Counted from the stretch's first letter, positions 53,782-62,529 are shown. The stretch: 64,000 nucleotides of DNA from JBBQUN01 sp963698395 (GCA_963698395.1 CAVOQQ010000001.1:62001-126000), one strand, 5' to 3'. Notes: generated by a model from the letters alone, not told the origin. Numbers and translations: made by a program.

Positions 53782-54432
53782 TCAGTTCGGCGGATTGGCG
53801 AGGAGAGCTCGAGCCATGATGTCGGCGAGCCACACCCGGTAGTCCGTCAACGACCAGTTGCTGTCGCGAACCAGCCGCTGGTAGACGTCAGGGCTGTTGA
53901 GGGTCCAGAGAATGTCGACGGCGTTTTCGGTTGTGAGGTCGTGGCGGAGACCGTCGATTGCAGCGATGCCGTTGATGACGCTCGTGGCGCCGGTGCGTCG
54001 TCGTTGTTCGGTGGTTGCCGCGAGAGGGGCGAGGTCGGGGTCGGCGGTGGCCGCGGCTCGAACGACGTGGAAGATGTCGCCTGCCCGTTGATAGATGCCG
54101 GCGACCGCGTTGGCGTAGGCGTCGAGCCGTTGTGAGGGGTCCGGGTGATTGAAGACGTCGTGCATCCAGTCGCGGTCGTTCACCGCGATCGCTTCGTCGT
54201 CTCCCGCGATGGTCGTGTCGAGTACTTCGGCAAGGAGCGCAGGCTTGTTGCCGAAGGTTGCGTAAATGGTTTGGACCGAGACGCCGGCCTCGTCCGCGAT
54301 CTGTTGGAGGCTGGTTGCGCCATACCCGGCCATGACGAAGAGGTTCTCTGCTGCGGCCAGCACGGAGCGACGGGTCTGCCGGGCCTGGTCTTGGCGGCGG
54401 GCTGATGTGTACGTCCTCTTGACTTTCGCCAT
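53782..54432 (-). CDS. TetR-family regulator
   Basis: 216 residues from ATG 54432 (M-A-K-V-K-R-T-Y). HTH: T-S-L-Q-Q-I-A-D-E-A-G-V-S-V-Q-T-I-Y-A-T-F-G-N-K. Intact. Divergent from the cupin gene, with a dense set of CTCTATC repeats between. Confidence 0.88.
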   Translation of the reverse strand: MAKVKRTYTSARRQDQARQTRRSVLAAAENLFVMAGYGATSLQQIADEAGVSVQTIYATFGNKPALLAEVLDTTIAGDDEAIAVNDRDWMHDVFNHPDPSQRLDAYANAVAGIYQRAGDIFHVVRAAATADPDLAPLAATTEQRRRTGATSVINGIAAIDGLRHDLTTENAVDILWTLNSPDVYQRLVRDSNWSLTDYRVWLADIMARALLANPPN

Positions 54433-54439
54433 CGGTGGG

Positions 54440-54476
54440 TAGAGTATCACTCTATCCGATAGAGAAATACTCTATC
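54440..54476. promoter_or_regulatory. TetR operator array
   Basis: CTCTATC-C-GATAGAG (54450-54464) is a perfect palindrome. GATAGAG-AAATA-CTCTATC (54458-54476) shares its right arm. TAGAG at 54441 adds a further half-site. The array occupies nearly the whole gap before the cupin gene and should control both directions. Confidence 0.65.
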
Positions 54477-54489
54477 GAATTGAGGATGG

Positions 54490-54963
54490 GTGGTCATCAT
54501 GCTGGCTTCTACGACTTCTCGAATCGACCGTGACCGATGGTTTGCCGGCACGCTGCTGCGGATCATTGCCGACAGGTCAGACACCGACGGTGCGCTGACG
54601 GTGATGGAACAACGCGCCGGTCGAGGCTTCTCGCCGCCACTCCACGTGCATCACCGGGAAGACACCGCGCTGTTGCTTCTCGAGGGCGAGCTCGCCGTCG
54701 TGACCGGCGGCCTCGAGACGGCACTCGCAGCGGGCGGTTTCGTATGGCTCCCACGAGACGTGCCACACAGCTTTCGTGTGGACAGCGACAAGGCCCACTT
54801 TCTCGAGTTCGCCACTCCGGGGGGCGTGGAAGGTTTCCACATCGATGCCAGCGAACCGGCACCGGTCGCCGAGTTGCCCCCGGTGTCGCCCCTGGACGTG
54901 GACCGACTCCTGGCAGCCGTCGGTCCGTATGGCGTCGACATCGTCGGTCCGCCGATGAGCTGA
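54490..54963 (+). CDS. Cupin-domain protein
   Basis: 157 residues (start 54490 or ATG 54499). Single cupin barrel: P-P-L-H-V-H-H-R-E-D-T-A, then L-L-L-E-G-E-L-A-V, and second motif W-L-P-R-D-V-P-H-S-F. The metal ligands (two His, Glu, His) are present. Likely a small quercetin-dioxygenase-like or sensing protein under control of the divergent TetR gene. Confidence 0.85.
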   Translation: MVIMLASTTSRIDRDRWFAGTLLRIIADRSDTDGALTVMEQRAGRGFSPPLHVHHREDTALLLLEGELAVVTGGLETALAAGGFVWLPRDVPHSFRVDSDKAHFLEFATPGGVEGFHIDASEPAPVAELPPVSPLDVDRLLAAVGPYGVDIVGPPMS

Positions 54964-54989
54964 GCGTGTCAGGAGCGGGGAGAGGCTTG

Positions 54990-55039
54990 TCGATTCACAA
55001 CCCGAGGGGCCGCAGGGTTCGAATCCTGTCGCGCCACCA
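54990..55039 (+). tRNA. tRNA 3'-end fragment (T-arm, acceptor strand, CCA)
   Basis: CGCAGGGTTCGAATCCTG is a T-arm with the GTTCGAATC loop, and GCGCCACCA is an acceptor strand with encoded CCA ending at 55039. Upstream, AACCCGA resembles the 3' side of an anticodon stem in initiator/elongator tRNA-Met, but no matching 5' acceptor (GGCGC) or D-arm is found within 80 bases. So it is either a tRNA damaged by indels or an attachment-site-like fragment left by an integrated element. Confidence 0.4.
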
Positions 55040-55052
55040 AGTCCAGAGGTCA

Positions 55053-55080
55053 GAAGGGTCGCATGCCGGTGCGGCCCTTC
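55053..55080. terminator. Hairpin downstream of the tRNA-like fragment
   Basis: GAAGGGTCGCA-TGCCGG-TGCGGCCCTTC: 11-base stem with one T/G mismatch, followed by GTTTGCTT. It lies 13 bases after the CCA and before the convergent stop at 55126, so it may end transcription from both sides. Confidence 0.6.
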
Positions 55081-55125
55081 GTTTGCTTCCAGCACGGAAA
55101 TGCCGGTCCATGACCGGGTGAACGG

Positions 55126-55713
55126 CTATGTCCGGACGGTCTGCTGGGCAGCCGCGCTGGCCGACGGTCGGGGGATGGTTCCTCGGCTCGTTCGCTCGGC
55201 GAGGAGTCGGTAGACGGTGAGGAACACGACGACCGCGGCGGCGAGGGTGTTGGCGGCCCAGTACGCCGGGTGGGTGGCATCGGTGCCGGCGGTGATGCCG
55301 TGGAGCGTGGCGATCCAGAAGAGCGGGTAGCTGATGAGGTGGATGTTGCGCCAGGTCTTGCGTGGCAGTCGTTTCATGGCGAGCGAGGTGCCTTCGACCG
55401 CAGCGAGGAGGTAGAAGCCGATCACGCCAAGAGCGACGGGGGCCGGTTTCCAGTCGGACGCAAAGGGGATGAAGAGGTCGGCAACGCTGAACTCGATGTA
55501 GCTGTCGGCCACGAGCGCCACGAGGTGCAGTCCGGTGAAGGCGAGCGCAAGTCCTCCGAGGTGACGGTGGAGGTCGAGGAGCCATTTGGGGGTGGGTCCG
55601 CCCTTGAGCAGGCGGGTGGCGAAGAGCAGTCCCCAGATCATCGATGCGGTCAGGAGAGCCCAGGCGACGATGCCCGATGATCGGGCGAGGTACCACCAGA
55701 ACTGGGGGTTCAT
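55126..55713 (-). CDS. Ferric-reductase-like/cytochrome b561-type membrane protein
   Basis: About 195 residues from ATG 55713, overlapping the ApbE stop. Five to six helices with paired His for haem: D-L-H-R-H-L-G-G-L-A, F-T-G-L-H-L-V-A-L, R-N-I-H-L-I-S-Y-P-L and I-A-T-L-H-G-I-T. This is the pattern of ferric-reductase-like transmembrane domains. No NAD/FAD domain is attached, so electrons probably pass to or from a flavoprotein modified by the neighbouring ApbE. Confidence 0.8.
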   Translation of the reverse strand: MNPQFWWYLARSSGIVAWALLTASMIWGLLFATRLLKGGPTPKWLLDLHRHLGGLALAFTGLHLVALVADSYIEFSVADLFIPFASDWKPAPVALGVIGFYLLAAVEGTSLAMKRLPRKTWRNIHLISYPLFWIATLHGITAGTDATHPAYWAANTLAAAVVVFLTVYRLLAERTSRGTIPRPSASAAAQQTVRT

Positions 55714-56618
55714 TTGAGTGCCACCTTCAGGTCGGGGGTCGTGTGGCGGTTGCCGTCGAGGTCGATGATGATGCCGGAGGCGTTGGTGAGTTGATCGAGG
55801 CCGTTCGCAACGCCTGCGGTGAACACGGCTTTGGTGAGTGCCTCGGCCCACCACGCTTCGCCGGCGACGACGGTGACCGCAGCGATGTCGTTGTCGATCG
55901 GCCGGCCGGTGTCGGGGTCGAGGAGGTGGTGCAGGGTGTCGCCATCGGTGCTGGTCCATTGGCGTTGGAGGCGGCTGCTGGTGGCGACGGCTCCGGCGGG
56001 GATCTCGACGCGGAGGAGTTCTCGCTCTTGGGCGAAGGGGTCGGCGACGGTGATGCTCCAGCCAGTTGCTTCGTCGGGAGGGGTCCCGGCCACCCGGATG
56101 TCCCCACCGAGGTTGACCATGGCGCCGGTCGCGCCCCGGGAGAGCAGTTCTTCGACGAGCAGGTCGGCGGCGAGGCCTTTGCCGATCCCGCCAGGGTCGA
56201 TGCCCATGCCCGATGGCAAGGTCACGGCGTTGAGCCCGGGATTGAGGTCGATCGCAGCGACGCTTCCGCCACGAGGTGTCGTGATGGTTCGTGATGGCTG
56301 TTCGATGGTGGTGAAGCTGCGGTCGTAGCCGAGCGACGTGAGGCTGTGGAGCAGGGTCGGGTCATAACGGCCTCCGGTCCGCTTCCATGCAGTGACGGCA
56401 TGCTCGATGAGCCGGTAGGTATCGGGGGAGACCATGACCGGATGGCCGGCGGACTCGTTGAGCCGGGAGAGCTCGCTGTCGGGTGAGAACCGGGTCCATC
56501 GGGCTTCGAGTTGGGTGAGCCTGGCGCGGGCCCAATCGAGGTCGGCCCTGGCGTTGGCGCTGACGACGAGGAGATGGGCGGTGGAGCCCATGGCGTGGAA
56601 CGTGGTTTCAGCTTGCAT
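55710..56618 (-). CDS. apbE: FAD:protein FMN transferase
   Basis: 302 residues, intact. M-G-S-T-A-H-L near the start, S-R-L-N-E-S, I-D-P-G-G-I-G-K-G-L-A-A-D near residue 160 and L-V-N-L-G-G-D-I-R-type motif M-V-N-L-G-G-D-I-R. ApbE attaches FMN to a Thr/Ser of membrane or periplasmic flavoproteins. It shares an ATGA overlap with the ferric-reductase-like gene. No signal peptide was seen. Confidence 0.9.
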   Translation of the reverse strand: MQAETTFHAMGSTAHLLVVSANARADLDWARARLTQLEARWTRFSPDSELSRLNESAGHPVMVSPDTYRLIEHAVTAWKRTGGRYDPTLLHSLTSLGYDRSFTTIEQPSRTITTPRGGSVAAIDLNPGLNAVTLPSGMGIDPGGIGKGLAADLLVEELLSRGATGAMVNLGGDIRVAGTPPDEATGWSITVADPFAQERELLRVEIPAGAVATSSRLQRQWTSTDGDTLHHLLDPDTGRPIDNDIAAVTVVAGEAWWAEALTKAVFTAGVANGLDQLTNASGIIIDLDGNRHTTPDLKVALK

Positions 56619-56898
56619 GGCTGGTCGTCATTGCAGGCTGATCGGTGGCGGCGACCGTGACGGCGGTGGGTGCGTCGATGGCACGGTTGGCGACCTGGGT
56701 CGCTGAGGATTCGATGTCGGGAACGTCGGGGGTGGCCATGGCCGTGGCGAGGCCCAGGGTTGCGGCGATGCTGAGCCCGGTGACCAAGATTCGGCTCGCT
56801 GCAGCTGGGTGGCTCCGCTGACGCGCGGTCGACGAGTCGGTGGAACGCCGAACGGCTGCCGTCTTTCGGCGTACCGGCCTGGCGTGGGGGTCAGTCAT
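56608..56898 (-). CDS. Small membrane-anchored secreted protein
   Basis: 96 residues. Basic N-terminus of 35 residues, then helix I-L-V-T-G-L-S-I-A-A-T-L-G-L-A-T-A-M-A and a 45-residue outside part. Overlaps the apbE start and begins inside the stop of the acidic protein. No family was recognised. Confidence 0.55.
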   Translation of the reverse strand: MTDPHARPVRRKTAAVRRSTDSSTARQRSHPAAASRILVTGLSIAATLGLATAMATPDVPDIESSATQVANRAIDAPTAVTVAATDQPAMTTSHAS

Positions 56899-57285
56899 CG
56901 TGGTCGTAGCCCTCGTACTCGTGGCTCTCGTCCTCGTCGTCTCGTCGTCCTCAGACTCGTAGTTGTCCTCAGACTCGTCGTCGTGGGACTCGTATCGATC
57001 GTCGGATTCGTAGGAGTCGTCGGACGGGTGAGCGGAGGAGTCGGTGATGGTGCTTGCCGAGGAGGTGGTGACGGCCGGATTGTCGCTTGTGGCGATCGTG
57101 ATGGGACCGGGGACCTCGACGCTGGTGGTGGTTTCCCCGGCGGTGACCATGGTCGGGTTGAGGGTGCCGACGCCGTCGTTGCGGCTGGTGTCGAGGATCC
57201 CTCCGTTGAGAGCCATGGCGGCGCTGGCGCTGACCATGGTGGCGGCGACGGCAGCCGAAGTGATGAGGGCTTTGCGGGGTTTCAT
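56891..57285 (-). CDS. Secreted protein with long acidic Tyr-Glu-Ser-rich tail, one frame shift
   Basis: Signal peptide M-K-P-R-K-A-L-I-T-S-A-A-V-A-A-T-M-V-S-A, cut after A-M-A. The middle is Thr/Ser-rich, the last 50 residues repeat Y-E-S-D-D/Y-E-S-E-D. The main frame drifts into T-R-T-R-A-T; a one-base correction near 56945 gives D-D-E-D-E-S-H-E-Y-E-G-Y-D-H-D-D and a stop overlapping the next ATG. About 130 residues. It has no FMN-binding motif that I can see. Confidence 0.55.
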
Positions 57286-57364
57286 TGCGGTCTCCTTGAA
57301 GACGTGCTCTTGGGGGTTGTCTTCAAGATACGCAGGGGTGTTCCAGCGGGATCCCAGCGAAGAG

Positions 57365-58186
57365 TTAGGGGAGAGTAAAGGTTCGCCGGGCTGCTGACCC
57401 GGCGGCGGCAACTCCTCGTTCTGGGCGTCGGCGGTGTCCGCCGTCGGGAGACGGATCGATGCGTCGACGCCACCGCCGGGCCGGTCGCCAAGTGTGGCGT
57501 GGCCGCCGCTCTCGGCTGCGAGTTCTGCCACGATCGCCAGCCCGAGGCCAGATCCTTTGGCGCGGTTGCCCGGCGCCCGCCAGAACCGGTCGAAGGCCCG
57601 CTGACGGGCATCGGCGTCGAGACCCGGACCTTGATCGATGACGTGGAGGGTCAGCCAGGATGCCGTGTGGTCGACGGTGAGGGAGATGGTGCTGCTCGGC
57701 GGAGCGGCATTCAGCAGCGTTGGAGATGAGGTTGTCCAGGATCTGTTCCAGTGCACCCGGGATCGCCAGAACCGACCCGTGAGCATCGCCACCGACGGTC
57801 ACCGTCACGCCCTTTCCTGCGGCTTGTGGTGCCACAGGCGAGCGGTCGCAAGAGTCGGTGACGAAGGCTCGTTGGGCGGTGAGGATCTCGGGTCTCGACG
57901 AGAAGGCGCTTGTCTGGTCGGTGTCGGTGTCGTAGACGCTCAGGCCGTCGTTGTCGACCACGACGATGCCGCCGTCGCCCGTTGCGTACCCGTCGAGAAC
58001 TTGATCGAGTTCTGGGAAGATCCCGGCTTCGAGCGCGTCTTCGGCCAGGCCGGCCACCACGGTGGCGTCGCGTTCGATGTCGAACAACAGCCGGTCTCGT
58101 TCGCGGGACGCGAACGTCTGTCCGAGCGGGATCACCAGGCCAACCAGAGTGATGGCCAGGTAGGTGAGAACGAGGCGGCGGGTCAT
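57365..58186 (-). pseudogene. OmpR-type sensor histidine kinase with HAMP/HisKA deleted
   Basis: Starts M-T-R-R-L-V-L-T-Y-L-A-I-T-L-V-G-L with one helix and 90 residues of sensor (D-N-D-G-L-S-V-Y-D-T-D). It jumps directly to the ATPase (G-A-L-E-Q-I-L-D-N-L-I-S-N-A), so the second helix, HAMP and phospho-His are missing, about 200 residues. After a shift near 57715 the G-boxes follow: I-D-Q-G-P-G-L-D and F-W-R-A-P-G-N, G-S-G-L-G-L-A-I-V. It can hardly work as a kinase. Confidence 0.7.
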
Positions 58187-58275
58187 GGCGTCGGGTCGAG
58201 TCGGAAGCCGACCCCGCGGATGTCGGTGATCCACTCGGGGCGTGCGAGTTTCGCCTTCGATCTGTTTCCCTTACG
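58185..58275 (-). pseudogene. C-terminal relic of an OmpR-family response regulator
   Basis: About 28 residues: K-L-A-R-P-E-W-I-T-D-I-R-G-V-G-F-R-L, the end of an OmpR-type winged helix, with TGA overlapping the kinase ATG. The receiver domain and most of the HTH are missing; plus-strand intergenic sequence follows. Confidence 0.6.
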
Positions 58276-58458
58276 ACACCGGCATGCGAAGGCCGCGATT
58301 GTTCATCGATGAAGGCGGAGGTGAAGCCCTGTCGGGTGGTGCCGATGCGGTCGCTCCGGTGCCTTCATCGGAGCTTCATCATCGCAACGGCGGGGCCTTC
58401 ATCGGGCTGGATTCCAATGGAGGAGAAGAAGGAATCCACTCGACGGAAGGAACTCGTC

Positions 58459-58875
58459 ATGAAGAACAAGACGCTTCTCAGCCTCGGCTTGGCCATCGCG
58501 ATGGTCGTCTCCACCGGGGCGGCCGTTGCCGCAGCTCAAGACGATGCCACGACATCCAGCTCGACCACGGTCCAGGTCGTGGACCAGGACCGCGATCAGA
58601 TCCGTGACTGTGATCTCTACGACGGCACCGCAGATCAAACCCGTGACCGGAACCGTGACCGCGACCTCGCAGCCACGATCACCGACGCAGTGCAGGTCCG
58701 CGAACGTGTTCAGGCCCATCGGCACCGCACTGACACCGACCCTGCCTTCGGGCAAGGCAATGCCGCCGGGGCTGCCAACGGCGGCTACGGCGACGGTGTC
58801 GGTGATGGGACCGGTGCCCTCCATGAGGGCCCGGCCGATGGCACCGGTAGCCAGTTCGGCCGCAGCGGCCGCTGA
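58459..58875 (+). CDS. Secreted hydrophilic protein of unknown function
   Basis: 138 residues from ATG 58459 after GGAAGGAA. Signal peptide L-L-S-L-G-L-A-I-A-M-V-V-S-T-G-A-A-V-A-A-A, then a charged D/R-rich part (D-Q-D-R-D-Q-I-R-D, R-N-R-D-R-D) and a Gly-rich tail (G-Y-G-D-G-V-G-D-G-T-G). It faces the broken two-component genes and may be their former target. Confidence 0.6.
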   Translation: MKNKTLLSLGLAIAMVVSTGAAVAAAQDDATTSSSTTVQVVDQDRDQIRDCDLYDGTADQTRDRNRDRDLAATITDAVQVRERVQAHRHRTDTDPAFGQGNAAGAANGGYGDGVGDGTGALHEGPADGTGSQFGRSGR

Positions 58876-58897
58876 AAGACTGAGCGCAGTGACGCTG

Positions 58898-58926
58898 CCG
58901 GGGCCCAGCGACATGCTGGGCCCCGG
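58898..58926. terminator. Strong hairpin terminator
   Basis: CCGGGGCCCAGC-GACAT-GCTGGGCCCCGG: perfect 12-base GC stem, 5-base loop, 22 bases after the secreted-protein stop. No T-run, as often in high-GC actinobacteria. Confidence 0.7.
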
Positions 58927-59219
58927 CGGTCGTTCCCAGCCTCGGGCAGTACCTCGCCGCATCCCGATGTCGGTGACGAAGCGGAATGCCCGGGTAGGGA
59001 AGATTGTCGATCCGAAGCTCCTGCCACGTGCACTCGAGTCGGAGCTGAGTCGAGGCAAGTCGCGCTCGAAACCCGTTCGTCGATGTTGTTGGCATGACAA
59101 CCCAAATGACATTGACCGAAGCCGAAGCCGAAGCGACGACGACGGTCCGACCGTCGTCACCGACAAGGGACCACGCGCCCGAGTGGGTGTTGATTGCAGA
59201 TCGTGGAATGATTGCTCAC

Positions 59220-60101
59220 ATGACAGCGAAAGAGTCTTCGTACGTATCCGATGCCGACGGCACCGTCGTCGCGACCTCGGCATGGATCGACGTCGCTGGT
59301 GATCCCATCGGTGTAGTCCAGATCGCTCACGGCCTGGCCGAGCATGCTGCACGATATGAGCGGTTCGCTTTGGCGTTGAACCAGGCGGGGTTCCTCGTCT
59401 ACGCCGTCGACCATCGTGGCCACGGCCGCACCAGCCGAGACAGCCTGGGTGATTTCGGTGAGGCCGGCTTCTCGGGGTTGATCGCCGATGTGGCCCAGTA
59501 CGGGTCGGCCCTGGCCGCCGACCATCCCGAACTGCCGCTGTTCTTGTTCGGTCATTCGATGGGATCGTTCGCTGCTCAGGCGGTGATTGCCGAGCATTCG
59601 GCGCAGTACGCCGGTGTGGTGTTGTCCGGTACGAGCGCGATGGACGTGCTCGCTGCCGGCATGGCCGACGCCGATCCCGATGCGCCTGCCGGGCTCGAGG
59701 CGTTCAACGTCGGTTTCGAGTACCGCACGGGGTACGAGTGGCTCTCGAGGGACGAGTCCGAGGTGGATGCGTACGTGGCCGATCCTTGGTGCGGTTTCGA
59801 CCTGCCTGACGAGACCGTGCCGATGCTGTTCGAACCAGCGGCCCGCTTGGCCGATCCCGAGGTACTCGCCGGGATCCGCAGTGATCTGCCGATCCTGATC
59901 ACATCGGGCACTGCCGATCCGCTGGCCGGTGGGGGAGCGTTGATCGAAGTGTTGGCCCAGCGTTACCGCGACGCCGGCATCGCCGATGTCTCGGTCAAGC
60001 TCTATCCCGACGCCCGTCACGAGATCCTGAACGAGACCAACCGTGACGAGGTCACCACCGATCTGGTCGATTGGTTGAAGAGCCGAGCCTCAGCCGGCTG
60101 A
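59220..60101 (+). CDS. Alpha/beta hydrolase, monoacylglycerol-lipase-like
   Basis: About 293 residues from ATG 59220 (M-T-A-K-E-S-S-Y); a longer start at 59094 gives an unlikely tail. V-V-Q-I-A-H-G-L-A-E-H oxyanion motif, V-D-H-R-G-H-G-R-T, nucleophile F-G-H-S-M-G-S, acid in T-S-G-T-A-D-P, His in D-A-R-H-E-I. H-G-x-x-E-H and D-H-R-G-H-G are typical of monoglyceride lipases/lysophospholipases (PldB). Confidence 0.85.
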   Translation: MTAKESSYVSDADGTVVATSAWIDVAGDPIGVVQIAHGLAEHAARYERFALALNQAGFLVYAVDHRGHGRTSRDSLGDFGEAGFSGLIADVAQYGSALAADHPELPLFLFGHSMGSFAAQAVIAEHSAQYAGVVLSGTSAMDVLAAGMADADPDAPAGLEAFNVGFEYRTGYEWLSRDESEVDAYVADPWCGFDLPDETVPMLFEPAARLADPEVLAGIRSDLPILITSGTADPLAGGGALIEVLAQRYRDAGIADVSVKLYPDARHEILNETNRDEVTTDLVDWLKSRASAG

Positions 60102-60158
60102 CCCATCGTGCCGTACGAGCGTTCGGCGCTATTGCGACGCCGGCATCGCCGATGTCTC
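59968..60158. repeat. 25-bp direct repeat at the hydrolase 3' end
   Basis: GCGACGCCGGCATCGCCGAT plus GTCTC occurs at 59968-59992 inside the hydrolase gene and again at 60134-60158, where it touches the GH65 stop. The copies are identical and 141 bases apart. Confidence 0.85.
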
Positions 60159-62529
60159 AGGCACGGTCGATCGTGTCGATCACGACGACATCGTCGGTGG
60201 TCAGGGTTTGCTCCCGGCCGTGGATGACGACCTCGATCGGGTCGCCCTCGGTGATCCAGTACTGCTCGCTGTCTTGGGTGAGTCGCACACGGATCTGGCG
60301 GTCGTGGAACCGTAGCGAGAAGCCGAGCGAGCGGAATCGTTGCGGCAAGTGGGGGTCGATCGTGAGCCTTCCGTCGAAGTCGCGCACTCCGCCGAACCCG
60401 AACACCAGGCCCATCCAGCCGCCCGCCGACGAGGCGATGTGGACCCCTGACGACATGTTTCCTGCGACGTCGGCCAGGTCCATCATGAGGGCGAAGTCGA
60501 GGTAGCGACATGCCGACTGCTCGTCGCCGATCTCCGATGCGACGATGCTCTGGATGCTGGCCGACAGGGACGAGTCCCCGGTCGTGATCGGGTCGTAGTA
60601 CTCGAAGTTTCGCCGCTTCAGATCGAGCGTGAACTCGTTGCCGAGCAGGAACATGGCCATCACCACGTCGGCCTGCTTCAACACCTGGTGACGGTAGATC
60701 GTGAGCGGGTGGGCGTGCAGGAGAAGCGGGAATCGCTCGGGGGGAGTGCGCGAGAGATCCCATCGCTCGCGAGTGAGGAAGGTCGCGTCCTGCGGAGTGA
60801 TGCCGCGGGTCGGATCATACGGAATGTGCATGTGATCGGCGGCTTGCACCCACTCGTCGAGCTCGGACGATTCCAGCTCGAGCTCCTTGGCGATGCCGTC
60901 GTAGACCGCGGGCCGCTCAGCTTCGAGGGATCGCAATGTCGCCGCGGCGTAGTGCAGGTTCATCCGGGCCATCAGGTTCGTGTAGGCATTGTCGTCGACC
61001 ATGGTCGTGTACTCGTCTGGCCCGGTGACGCCGTGGATGTGGAAGTCGCCGTCTTCGGCGTAGAAGCCGAGATCGGCCCACATGCGCGCCGTCTCGACCA
61101 GGATCTCGGCACCGGTCTCGGCGATGAAACCGGTGTCGCCTCGCACGTCGATGTAGCGCCGGATCGCGTACGCGATGTCGGCGTTGAGGTGGAACTGTGC
61201 GGTGCCGGCCTGGAAGTACGCCGAGGCCTCATCGCCGCGGATCGTTCGCCATGGAAAGAGTGCGCCCCGGAGATCGAGCTCGCGCGCTCGCTCTCGTGCG
61301 CTGGGCAGCATGCTGTGACGAAAGCGGAGCAGGTTCCGTGCGATTCTGGGCTGGGTGTAGGCGAGGAAGGGCAGGACCCATGCCTCGGTATCCCAGAAGT
61401 AGTGGCCGTCGTACGCATCGCCGGTCAGCCCCTTGGCCGGGATCCCCGCCCCCTCGGCCCGCCACGACGCCTGAGCGAGATGGAACAGGTTCCAGCGGAT
61501 TGCCTGCTGCATGCGCACCGGATGGGTGGCGGTGTCCTCGATCGTCACGTCGGCGCGATCCCAGAATTGATCGAGGCAATGGCGTTGCTCGGCGACGAGT
61601 GAGTCGAAGCCGACGGCGGTGACACGATCGAGGGTGAAGCGGCATCGTCGTGCGAGGTCGGGAACGGCGACGCTGCGAGAGGTGTGGTACGCCGCGTACT
61701 TCTCGAGATGAATCGGCACACCAGGTTCGGCATCGACGGCGATGACGACCTCCGACACATCGGGGTCGACATCGACGGAAACACGATGGGGGCTGGCAAT
61801 GTCGAGCACATGATCAATGCCGACGGCGAGCGTCATACCGCTCGACACCGTCTGGTACCCGAGCACGATCCGATCGGCGTCACCCTCGGTGAGGCGTGCT
61901 TCGAGCACGCGTCGCCCGAGGCGCGTGCCGAGGCGGGGATCGGCGTGGTCGCCATCCGTGTTGGGCTCGACGTCGACGGGGTTTGCCCGGTTCACGATGC
62001 GAGAGCGGATCGTCACCGGCGCTCGGCGGTCGATCGTCACGTCGTAGGAGATGGCGACCACGTGACGGTGCTCGAACGACACCAGCCGGGTGCTGCGTAC
62101 TCGGGCATGCTTGCCCGAAGGCGTCGTCCAGAGCAGGTCCCGGGTCAGCAACCCATTGCGCATGTCGAGGACCCGGAGATACTCGGGGGTTCGTGCGGTC
62201 GGAAGGAACAACGGCTCGTCGTCGACGAACAACTCGATGATCGTCGCATCCGGCACATTGACGATCGTCTGGCCGACGCGGGCCAGCCCGTAGGCGTCCT
62301 CGGCGTGGGCAATCGGCCAGGTCTCGTGGAAGCCGTTGATGAAGGTACCGGGAGCGAACGAGGGACGTCCCTCGTCCTGGGTGCCGCGGACGCCGAGGTA
62401 GCCATTCGCCAGCGCCACTGCGGTCTCGGCCCGAGCGGAGTAGCCGGGTGTCAACTGTCTCTCGACGATCCGCCATTCGTCCGGCGGGAACAGATGCTCG
62501 GGTGGGATCGTGATCTTTCGTTGCCGCAT
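60157..62529 (-). CDS. Glycoside hydrolase family 65 disaccharide phosphorylase
   Basis: 790 residues from ATG 62529, intact. GH65 plan: N-terminal beta-sandwich (Y-L-G-V-R-G-T-Q-D-E-G), linker, (alpha/alpha)6 barrel with Y-D-G-H-Y-F-W-D-T-E, the acid catalyst Glu in V-T-G-P-D-E-Y, and phosphate-site residues in H-I-A-S-S-A-G-G-W. Members split maltose, trehalose or kojibiose with phosphate. Usually a beta-phosphoglucomutase gene lies beside it; none is found here. Confidence 0.92.
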   Translation of the reverse strand: MRQRKITIPPEHLFPPDEWRIVERQLTPGYSARAETAVALANGYLGVRGTQDEGRPSFAPGTFINGFHETWPIAHAEDAYGLARVGQTIVNVPDATIIELFVDDEPLFLPTARTPEYLRVLDMRNGLLTRDLLWTTPSGKHARVRSTRLVSFEHRHVVAISYDVTIDRRAPVTIRSRIVNRANPVDVEPNTDGDHADPRLGTRLGRRVLEARLTEGDADRIVLGYQTVSSGMTLAVGIDHVLDIASPHRVSVDVDPDVSEVVIAVDAEPGVPIHLEKYAAYHTSRSVAVPDLARRCRFTLDRVTAVGFDSLVAEQRHCLDQFWDRADVTIEDTATHPVRMQQAIRWNLFHLAQASWRAEGAGIPAKGLTGDAYDGHYFWDTEAWVLPFLAYTQPRIARNLLRFRHSMLPSARERARELDLRGALFPWRTIRGDEASAYFQAGTAQFHLNADIAYAIRRYIDVRGDTGFIAETGAEILVETARMWADLGFYAEDGDFHIHGVTGPDEYTTMVDDNAYTNLMARMNLHYAAATLRSLEAERPAVYDGIAKELELESSELDEWVQAADHMHIPYDPTRGITPQDATFLTRERWDLSRTPPERFPLLLHAHPLTIYRHQVLKQADVVMAMFLLGNEFTLDLKRRNFEYYDPITTGDSSLSASIQSIVASEIGDEQSACRYLDFALMMDLADVAGNMSSGVHIASSAGGWMGLVFGFGGVRDFDGRLTIDPHLPQRFRSLGFSLRFHDRQIRVRLTQDSEQYWITEGDPIEVVIHGREQTLTTDDVVVIDTIDRA

